37,651 bases of DNA. Origin: Acidobacteriota bacterium. Lineage in GTDB: Bacteria; Acidobacteriota; Blastocatellia; Pyrinomonadales; Pyrinomonadaceae. Where the stretch lies: contig CAUJFK010000368.1 in the NCBI GenBank assembly GCA_963169175.1, forward strand, positions 1 through 37,651. Reading direction: 5' to 3'. A program made the translations under genes and the position numbers. Below the pieces are notes generated by a model, which saw nothing but the letters and a program-made list of their open reading frames with translations, searched no databases and was not told where the DNA came from. Shown here piece after piece: positions 1 to 6,474 of the stretch (positions within the stretch are counted from its first letter, which is position 1; every line of letters begins with the position of its first letter).

Positions 1-159
1 AACACTTTTATCTTCGTCGTCAAACAAAGGTCTGATCTTACCTTGAGCCGCGAGGGCAACTCATTCACCGAAAACGGCCGTTTCGACGTCCTAACCCCGG
101 ACGGCAACATCGTCATCTCGGGTTGCTTCAAAGGCACGTCGCACCGTATTGAATTATAA
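1..159 (+). CDS. C-terminal fragment of an unrecognised protein
   Basis: Frame 1 is open from the window edge to a TAA at 157-159 and gives 52 residues with no stop. The peptide alternates hydrophobic and polar residues (FIFVVKQ, FDVLTPDGNIVISGCF), which suggests beta strands at the end of a domain. The start lies outside the window. I do not recognise the family. Codon use resembles the neighbouring genes, so I take it as a real gene end. Confidence 0.5.
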   Translation, partial: NTFIFVVKQRSDLTLSREGNSFTENGRFDVLTPDGNIVISGCFKGTSHRIEL

Positions 160-164
160 GGCAC

Positions 165-275
165 ATGAGTGAGATCGACATGGGCAGTTTCCGCCAAAAT
201 CGCTATGTCGAACTCACGCATATTCTCCACGCTTACCCGCGGGCCGACACTGCGGATTTGCCGCAGTCGAACTGA
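165..275 (+). CDS. Possible small ORF, 36 residues
   Basis: An ATG five bases after the preceding stop opens a 36-codon frame ending in TGA at 273-275. The peptide begins MSEIDMGSF and ends ADTADLPQSN. The close spacing fits a co-transcribed small gene, but there is no clear Shine-Dalgarno sequence and I recognise no motif. It could equally be chance open frame between the upstream gene and the SPFH gene. Confidence 0.2.
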   Translation: MSEIDMGSFRQNRYVELTHILHAYPRADTADLPQSN

Positions 276-347
276 TAATGCTTCCTTTTGATCGAACTTT
301 GTGAGATATTCTATCGTAAATTCCTGCATAAGGAGCATCTCGAACAA

Positions 348-1514
348 ATGAGCATAATCGACAAGGTAAAAGAGGCGGCGTTAAATCAGTTTATTGAGGT
401 CATCGAGTGGCTTGACGACTCTCAGGACACGTTGCTTTATCGGTTTCCGGTTTATCAGCAGGAGATAAAGAACGGGGCACAGCTGATCGTGCGTGAATCG
501 CAGGCCGCCGTTTTTGTTTTTGAAGGGCAGGTGGCCGACGTTTTTACGCCGGGCCGTTATACGGTCGAGGGCGGCAATACACCGATATTATCGAAGCTCG
601 GTGCGTGGAAGCACGGGTTTAATTCGCCGATCAAATCCGAGGTCTATTTTGTTAATACCAAACAGTTTACGGATATGAAATGGGGCACGTCGAACCCGGT
701 CATGATGCGCGATGCTGATTTTGGCATCGTCCGCCTCAGGGCATTCGGCGCGTACAGCCTGCGGGTTGCCGACCCGAGCGAGTTTATCAAACAGGTTGCG
801 GGCACAAATGCTCATTTTCAAACCGAGGATATCGACGGCCAGTTGAAGCGGGCCATCGTGACCGAATTTTCAGACGCACTGGGCGAGCTGAAGATCCCGG
901 CCCTTGATCTTGCTGCCCAATACAAGGAGCTTGGCGGCGCGATCCGCGACAAGATCAACGAAGATTTCAAGGGCTACGGCCTTGAGGTAACCAAGTTTTA
1001 CATTGAGAACATCAGCCTTCCGCCCGAGGTCGAAGCCGCGATGGACAAGCGTGCCTCGATGGGAGCGCTTGGTGACGCCCAGAAATACATGCAGTTTCAG
1101 GCGGCCGACGCTCTTCGCGACGCGGCACAAAATGAAGGCGGCGGTGCTGGTTTAGGAGCCGGTCTCGGCGCCGGTTTCGCGGTCGGCGGCCAGATGGCAA
1201 ACGCCTTTGGCGCCGGGCCGCAGGGTACTGCTGCCAATCCGCCGGCTGGTGCTTCGCCCGCAACAGCGGCGTGTCCCGCATGCGGAAAACAAAATGCCGT
1301 CGGTGCGAAATTCTGTGCCGATTGCGGCGGCAAAATGGAAGTTACCCAGGTGCCCTGCGTAAAATGCGGTGCAAAATTGCGCGAAGGCGCCAAATTCTGC
1401 TCCGAATGCGGCTCGACCCAGGAGAAAGCAAAATGCACCAACTGCCAGGCCGACCTAAACCCTGGCGCCAAGTTCTGCCCCGAATGCGGCACAAAGGCCG
1501 AAGCCGGTGAATGA
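348..1514 (+). CDS. SPFH-domain protein with C-terminal zinc ribbons (YdjI-like)
   Basis: This 388-residue protein belongs to the SPFH / virion-core-protein-like group related to Bacillus YdjI. The N-terminal two thirds carry the SPFH/band-7 fold, including GAQLIVRESQAAVFVFEG and the long helix with YGLEVTKFYIENISLPPEVEAAMDK. A Gly/Ala-rich linker follows. The C-terminus holds three CxxC...CxxC zinc-ribbon units of the type CPxCGxx...GAKFCxxCG. I chose ATG 348 because AGGAG lies 12 nt upstream and the family usually begins near MSIIDKVKEA; the frame is open further upstream to 288. No membrane segment is seen. The role is probably a membrane-associated scaffold, by family inference only. A terminator follows, so it ends its transcription unit. 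Confidence 0.85.
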   Translation: MSIIDKVKEAALNQFIEVIEWLDDSQDTLLYRFPVYQQEIKNGAQLIVRESQAAVFVFEGQVADVFTPGRYTVEGGNTPILSKLGAWKHGFNSPIKSEVYFVNTKQFTDMKWGTSNPVMMRDADFGIVRLRAFGAYSLRVADPSEFIKQVAGTNAHFQTEDIDGQLKRAIVTEFSDALGELKIPALDLAAQYKELGGAIRDKINEDFKGYGLEVTKFYIENISLPPEVEAAMDKRASMGALGDAQKYMQFQAADALRDAAQNEGGGAGLGAGLGAGFAVGGQMANAFGAGPQGTAANPPAGASPATAACPACGKQNAVGAKFCADCGGKMEVTQVPCVKCGAKLREGAKFCSECGSTQEKAKCTNCQADLNPGAKFCPECGTKAEAGE

Positions 1515-1539
1515 TCATACTTCCAAGGGCAACATCAAG

Positions 1540-1573
1540 AGGACGGGATGGCAGATCATCCCGTCCTTTTCGT
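1540..1573 (+). terminator. Rho-independent terminator after the SPFH gene
   Basis: An 11-bp perfect stem, AGGACGGGATG with CATCCCGTCCT, closes a 6-nt loop and is followed by a T-rich run (TTTTCGTTTCTT). It begins 26 nt after the SPFH stop codon. GC-rich stem, short loop and T tract are those of an intrinsic terminator. Confidence 0.85.
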
Positions 1574-1622
1574 TTCTTGCGGCAAACGTAATAAAATAGC
1601 GATATTGGAGACCTGACAAATT

Positions 1623-1802
1623 ATGCCGATCAGCCCCGAACTTCTGGAGATACTTCGCTGCCCCAAGTGCAAGTCAAAAGTAGAAATAAACGCGGAAAAA
1701 ACCAAATTAAAGTGCACGAATCCCGAATGCGCGCTTGCTTATCCGATACGCGACGAGATTCCCGTGATGCTGGTTGACGAAGCGACGGTCGAGAAGGATT
1801 GA
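1623..1802 (+). CDS. Trm112-like zinc-binding protein (UPF0434/YcaR type)
   Basis: The gene encodes 59 residues, the usual length for bacterial Trm112-like proteins. The start MPISPELLEILRCPKCKSKV and the later CTNPECALAYPIRDEIPVML match the family: CPKC and CTNPEC supply the zinc-binding cysteines, and YPIRDEIPVML is the conserved end. The archaeal and eukaryotic relatives activate methyltransferases; bacterial copies lie beside LPS genes such as lpxK and kdsB, and their role is unclear. Here the stop overlaps the N-terminal coding of a heptosyltransferase-like gene, which agrees with that pattern. ATG 1623 follows 'acctgacaaatt', a weak ribosome site. Confidence 0.85.
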   Translation: MPISPELLEILRCPKCKSKVEINAEKTKLKCTNPECALAYPIRDEIPVMLVDEATVEKD

Positions 1803-2871
1803 GGTTCCCACGGCTTTGAAAACGATCGATTGGACAACCACCAAAAAAGTCCTGGTCGTCAAACTGCGCTCGATCGGCGATACGGTCCTTGCGACGCCGT
1901 CGCTCATCGCCCTGCGAAAATTTCTGCCCGATGCGCGGATCGACATCCTGCTTGAAGACTGGGTCGCGCCGGTCCTTGAAGGATTCGATATCGTTGACAA
2001 CGTGTTCGCCGTCCGGGCCGGAACCCGCGAGCGGCTAATGATGATGCGTCGGCTGCGAAATGAGCGATATGACGTGGCGTTCAACCTGCATGGCGGAACC
2101 ACAAGTACGTTCTTCACCGCCGCAAGCCGTGCCCGGCACCGCGTCGGCTGGGCCGAATATCAATACGCGCGGCTCTACAACCATCTCTATTCGTCGGCCG
2201 CTGATTTCTGGAACAAGCCAAAAACCCACTCCGCCGAACAGCAGCTTGCCCTGCTCGGGTTCGCTGGCGTGCCTGTCAGCGACCGCCCGAAAAGCCGGCT
2301 CACCGTTACGGCGGATGCGGCCGCAAAAGTGGAACATCTGCTTCACGTTTGCGGCATCGATCGGGAAAAGATCGCGTTGCTGCATCCGGCCGCCGCGTTT
2401 GCGACAAAACAGTGGCAGCCGCAAAATTTCGCCCGCGTGATCGAATTTCTTGAACGCGCGGGCCTCTATTCCGTACTGGTCGCGGCGCCAAACGAGCGGC
2501 ATGTGATCGAACAGGTCCGCAGTTCGACCGGCGCAATGTTCCACGGCTTCTGTGATCTAAGCCTGCCCGAAATAACCGCACTCGCCTCGCGCTCCGAACT
2601 ATTTGTCGGCAACGATTCCGGCATCGCCCACATCGCGGCGGCGGTCAATACGCCGTCCGTCGTCATTTTCGGCTCATCCAACCGCGACCACTGGCGCCCG
2701 TGGGATCCAAATAATGAAGTCCCGAACGAGATCGTCTTCGAATCGCTCCCCTGCCAGCCCTGCCCCGGCTATGAATGCAAAGTCTTCGGCGACCCCAAAT
2801 GCATCCTCTCCATCCGCCCCGACCAAGTAACCGCCGCCATTACCCACATCTGTCAGAACCGCAAGCGGTAG
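1774..2871 (+). CDS. Glycosyltransferase family 9 (heptosyltransferase-like)
   Basis: The protein has up to 365 residues and two Rossmann halves typical of GT-B heptosyltransferases. Near the N-terminus KVLVVKLRSIGDTVLATPSL is the acceptor-side motif. The donor side shows LHPAAAFATKQWQP and, near residue 280, GNDSGIAHIAAAVNTPSVVIFG, the ADP-heptose-binding signature. Several cysteines (CQPCPGYECK...CI) close the C-terminus, as in many GT9 proteins. The family adds heptose or related sugars to LPS inner core on the cytoplasmic membrane. There is no good ATG. TTG 1774 overlaps the Trm112-like gene by 29 nt; TTG 1816 is the alternative and would leave the fold intact. Sugar specificity cannot be told. 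The gene ends 11 nt from the convergent res gene. Confidence 0.85.
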   Translation: MTKRRSRRIEVPTALKTIDWTTTKKVLVVKLRSIGDTVLATPSLIALRKFLPDARIDILLEDWVAPVLEGFDIVDNVFAVRAGTRERLMMMRRLRNERYDVAFNLHGGTTSTFFTAASRARHRVGWAEYQYARLYNHLYSSAADFWNKPKTHSAEQQLALLGFAGVPVSDRPKSRLTVTADAAAKVEHLLHVCGIDREKIALLHPAAAFATKQWQPQNFARVIEFLERAGLYSVLVAAPNERHVIEQVRSSTGAMFHGFCDLSLPEITALASRSELFVGNDSGIAHIAAAVNTPSVVIFGSSNRDHWRPWDPNNEVPNEIVFESLPCQPCPGYECKVFGDPKCILSIRPDQVTAAITHICQNRKR

Positions 2872-2882
2872 CGACCGGCCTC

Positions 2883-5453
2883 TCATTCAAATAAGGACGG
2901 CGGGATTGTGGCGGCAACCATCTCCTCTAGACTTTCCGGATTCAAGGATTCGAAGTCTTTTTGCCGGATCTTAATGTATTTCCATTCTTCGCCTGTTAGT
3001 TCCGCTGCGTTCTCGCACCATAAGATCGCGGCGTTATCTTTCATCCTGACGTCCAGATCTTCTCGGCCTTTTGTTTCGATGACCCATTTTGTTCCGTTTG
3101 TCGCGACCGCGATGAAATCCGGAAAATAGTTTCGAATATTCGCTCGGGTGTCGTTGTACCGAATCGAAAATCCAAACTGTTCCGGCAATTTTGCGAACCT
3201 GTCGATGTCCTCCCATTTATCAAGACAATTCGCGAACGAGCGCTCAAATTCGTTATCGCACGGGATAAGGTTGAAAACGGTTTTCTTGGATTCGATCACT
3301 TTTTTGGAAGTTGGGAAAGGAATTGTCTCGGAAAGAAATCGGCTCTCGGAAATAAGCTCAGGCGTTTTCTCCTCAACTATAGCTTCCCTGAGAATCTTCT
3401 CGAACGCATTCAGCACTACGAAACTCGCAATGTTGCTGGACATTGCCTGAACCACGTTCGTCTCCGAAAGGTCAACCGTTTCGCCGAACGCCTTACGCTC
3501 AAAAAACTCTTTAACCTTTGGTGCCAACACGGAAAATTGTGATGGAAGCTTAATATTCTGCGCGATGCGCCTGGCGTAGTAACCGATCACTTCTTCAGCT
3601 GTTTGCACGGGCGGGATCTGATATTCGCGTTCAAGCAGTTTTTCATCAGTAAGGATATCGCGGCCTTCGTAAACAAAGGTCTTCGTTTCTTCAAGCTCCT
3701 TTGGTTTCATCGGAAGCTTGTTTACGTTAAGCGCCATCACATCGATCTTGGAAATTTCCTCGGCGAGCGACTGCTTGCGGCTTAAGATCGGCGAGATGTC
3801 CGGAATTCCGATGTCCTTATCTTTTTTCTCGTCGACAGGCTGGATCGTCAGGATGGTAAGCTTGTCCTTGCCGACTTGAAATTCTTCCAGCTTAAGGTCT
3901 TCCAGCTTTTCGAGGTCGGTCACAAAATCCATAAAGGCCTTGTTTCCGATAATGTCCACGCGTTCTTGATATTGTCCGGCGAGGTTTCGAAACATCAGCC
4001 GAAGTCCGCGGCCGATCGTCTGTTCGGGCAAAATATTTGCCTTTGCGGTATATGGCCGCAGGCCGACGACGACCGTAACATTTTGCACGTCCCATCCTTC
4101 GCGAAGCATTAGCACGGAAACGATTGCGTTGACCGGACTCGAATCGTGATCGACATCGCGAGCAGTCTTTCGTGCCGCATCGAGATCTTTCTTCGACACT
4201 TCTCCCGATCGGTCCGTATGAATGATCAGTGTTTTTTCACCTGCAAACTCGGCTGGAAATTTTGTCCGAAGCCAGTCGCCAATATCGTCGGCCTGTTCCG
4301 TGTTGTTCATCATCACAAACAGGACGGGCTTCTTATTCAGCGGAGCCAATTGCTCAACATACTCTTTCCACCTTAGAACTCCTGCCGTCAGAAATCCTTC
4401 GTACTGAACGCTGGCGATATTTGAATTCGCTTCGACCAGCTTCGAAACACCCTTTATCGGGCGCTTCACAATGCCGTCTAGAATCGCCTGCTTAAGCGGG
4501 TAGTCATATATCGTCCACGGAAAAAGGCTGCCCTTGCTGTATCGCGGCGTCGCCGAAAAATCTAACTGAGCGGCAAGCGGCTTTCTGTCCTGCAGAGATC
4601 GAATGACCTTATTCCATTCGCTTTCTTCATCGTGGGTGTGATGCGCTTCGTCGTTGAGCACAAGGCACAAACCGTCGCGCGTCGCGATCCGGTCATCAAA
4701 ATCGGTGATCTCGGTCTTTGCCGTAGGCGGCGGAGCTCCAAGCATCGCGGTCATCGCCGCCGGCTCTTCCGATCCCGGTTTCGTTTGGCGTTCGTAAAAC
4801 TGCTGAATATTGGAAAGGTACAGAGATCCTTCGCTGTTTGTCCGTTCCGAATCGCCGCGCATGTAGTATTCCATTTCCCACATCCATTCAAGATGTTTTG
4901 GGATCAGCGGAAGTGTTCGGAATATTCGTCCGCTTTCGAAGTCGGATTTCAATCTGTCGAATACGATCACGTTTGGAGCAAGGATAAGAAAGTTGTTGGC
5001 GTATTCACGGCCGCCGCGAATGTAATTCGCAAACTGCCAGACGATGGCCATCGCCATTACCAGCGTTTTGCCGCTGCCCGTTGCCATCTTCAGTGCATAC
5101 CGGGCAAACTCGTCGTACTGCGGCAGCCGCAGGTCCTGTACATTTTTGCCGTATTTTTCAAGAAGCTCAGTGCGGTTCTTTAGCTTCGCGATCTCGAAAA
5201 TGTAAATAAGCGTTTCGATAGCTTCTCGCTGCGCTTCGTGAAATGTGAATGTAACCCCATTCGAAAGCGAGTGGTCAGCACGAAACCAGAAATTCAAAAG
5301 TTCGTCCGTCGTTTTTGTTACACCCTTATATCCGTCATCACGCCACTTTTTGAACTCGGCCCTTATTGCCGGAACGCAGACGGCGGTCCTCAATCGGTCT
5401 TCCAGATTGAACAAGTTGGGAGTCTGATCGGCAACGGCCTTTTTTCGCGGCAT
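2883..5453 (-). CDS. Type III-like restriction enzyme Res subunit (DEAD/DEAH helicase-nuclease)
   Basis: The 856-residue protein has a superfamily 2 helicase core: Walker A MATGSGKT at 123-130, DEAH at 268-271, the SATPRY motif III region, and QTIGRGLRLMF as motif VI. The C-terminus has a PD-(D/E)xK nuclease, with D779 in PDF and E793, K795 in WVIETKG. This is the arrangement of type III Res subunits, which translocate on DNA and cut it with Mod. The gene is last in a minus-strand operon and begins 4 nt after the rhuM-like gene. Length and all catalytic motifs appear intact, so it is probably active. A Shine-Dalgarno sequence is not obvious, and translation may be coupled to the upstream gene. 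Confidence 0.9.
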   Translation of the reverse strand: MPRKKAVADQTPNLFNLEDRLRTAVCVPAIRAEFKKWRDDGYKGVTKTTDELLNFWFRADHSLSNGVTFTFHEAQREAIETLIYIFEIAKLKNRTELLEKYGKNVQDLRLPQYDEFARYALKMATGSGKTLVMAMAIVWQFANYIRGGREYANNFLILAPNVIVFDRLKSDFESGRIFRTLPLIPKHLEWMWEMEYYMRGDSERTNSEGSLYLSNIQQFYERQTKPGSEEPAAMTAMLGAPPPTAKTEITDFDDRIATRDGLCLVLNDEAHHTHDEESEWNKVIRSLQDRKPLAAQLDFSATPRYSKGSLFPWTIYDYPLKQAILDGIVKRPIKGVSKLVEANSNIASVQYEGFLTAGVLRWKEYVEQLAPLNKKPVLFVMMNNTEQADDIGDWLRTKFPAEFAGEKTLIIHTDRSGEVSKKDLDAARKTARDVDHDSSPVNAIVSVLMLREGWDVQNVTVVVGLRPYTAKANILPEQTIGRGLRLMFRNLAGQYQERVDIIGNKAFMDFVTDLEKLEDLKLEEFQVGKDKLTILTIQPVDEKKDKDIGIPDISPILSRKQSLAEEISKIDVMALNVNKLPMKPKELEETKTFVYEGRDILTDEKLLEREYQIPPVQTAEEVIGYYARRIAQNIKLPSQFSVLAPKVKEFFERKAFGETVDLSETNVVQAMSSNIASFVVLNAFEKILREAIVEEKTPELISESRFLSETIPFPTSKKVIESKKTVFNLIPCDNEFERSFANCLDKWEDIDRFAKLPEQFGFSIRYNDTRANIRNYFPDFIAVATNGTKWVIETKGREDLDVRMKDNAAILWCENAAELTGEEWKYIKIRQKDFESLNPESLEEMVAATIPPSLFE

Positions 5454-5457
5454 ATGT

Positions 5458-6474
5458 TTAGTCGCCCTTGCTTTTTCTTTTTTTCGCCGTTAATTTTTTG
5501 ATCTCGCGGTCGAAATCGGAGACGTAATTCTTGTCCTGGACCTTGCGATAGACCTCGTACTCCTGTTCGGCCTTCAGCTTCGCCTTGAGCTTTGAGACCT
5601 TGCCTTTGTCTTTAAGTATCGGGTATTGGGAAAGCTCGAGGAATTGGTCGATGAACTTGATCCAATCCGCCATTTTCATTTCTATTTGCCGCTCCGCCCG
5701 GTTTTCCGCGAGGTCGAGATACGCGGAAACCAGGCCGTTCAGTTCGCGAATATGGTGTTCATCGAGATAATTTTTCGCCGTATCGACGTCAGACTTCAGA
5801 ACCTTGCCGTCCGGAGCGCTTTTCCAGGTCTTCAGCCCCATGAAAAATTTCGTCGCATCCGCCGAATCGTAGATCAACTCGGCCGCGGTCTTGCCGGTCA
5901 CGGCCCAGTGGAGCTTATTCTGAACGGCGGCGAAGAATTCCTTAGTTATCGGAGCATCCTTGTCATAATCCGCGGACAAGGCATATATATCCGTGATCTT
6001 TTGGTAAAAACGCCTTTCGCTCGCCCGGATCTCGCGGATGCGTTCGAGCAGCTCGTCGAAATAATCTTTGCCGAAATGTTTTCCTTGTTTCAGGCGTTCG
6101 TCGTCGAGCACGAACCCCTTGATGATAAACTCACGGAGAATTTCTGTGGCCCAAATCCTGAATCTTGTCGCCTGATACGAGTTGACGCGATATCCGACGG
6201 CGATGATCATATCCAGTTGATAGAAATCGATCTCGCGCTCGACATCCCGATTTCCCTCGCGTTGAACTATTAGGAATTTCCGAATAGTTCGTTCCGGCGA
6301 GAGTTCGCCGGAAGAAAATATCTTCTGGATATGCTCATTTACGGTTGGGATGCTGACGCCAAAAAGCTCGGCGATCAAGCGTTGCTGCAGCCAAAATGTA
6401 TCATCCTGATAACGCAGAGAGACGCTGGTTTTTCCCTCCGGCGATTCATATAGGATCAAATCAACATTGCTCAT
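5458..6474 (-). CDS. RhuM family protein
   Basis: The 338-residue protein is a RhuM (virulence-RhuM) family member. The N-terminal part (DTFWLQQRLIAELFGVSIPTVNEHIQKIF) looks like a helix-turn-helix, followed by the family core FYQLDMIIAVGYRVNSYQATRFRIWATEILREFIIKGFVLDDERLK. A central helical region contains YDSADATKFFMGLKTW, and the C-terminus is Lys-rich and probably coiled. RhuM was named from a Salmonella pathogenicity island, but its biochemical role is not established; homologues often travel with restriction-modification and other defence genes. The start ATG overlaps the mod stop (ATGA), and res follows after 4 nt, so it is translationally tied into the operon. Function here is unknown: regulator, anti-toxin-like factor or accessory DNA-binding protein. 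Confidence 0.85.
   Translation of the reverse strand: MSNVDLILYESPEGKTSVSLRYQDDTFWLQQRLIAELFGVSIPTVNEHIQKIFSSGELSPERTIRKFLIVQREGNRDVEREIDFYQLDMIIAVGYRVNSYQATRFRIWATEILREFIIKGFVLDDERLKQGKHFGKDYFDELLERIREIRASERRFYQKITDIYALSADYDKDAPITKEFFAAVQNKLHWAVTGKTAAELIYDSADATKFFMGLKTWKSAPDGKVLKSDVDTAKNYLDEHHIRELNGLVSAYLDLAENRAERQIEMKMADWIKFIDQFLELSQYPILKDKGKVSKLKAKLKAEQEYEVYRKVQDKNYVSDFDREIKKLTAKKRKSKGD

Noticed and set aside
4632..6273. Long antisense frames opposite res and the rhuM-like gene
   Set aside because: They lie wholly within genes with clear domains and motifs on the minus strand, and their translations match nothing.
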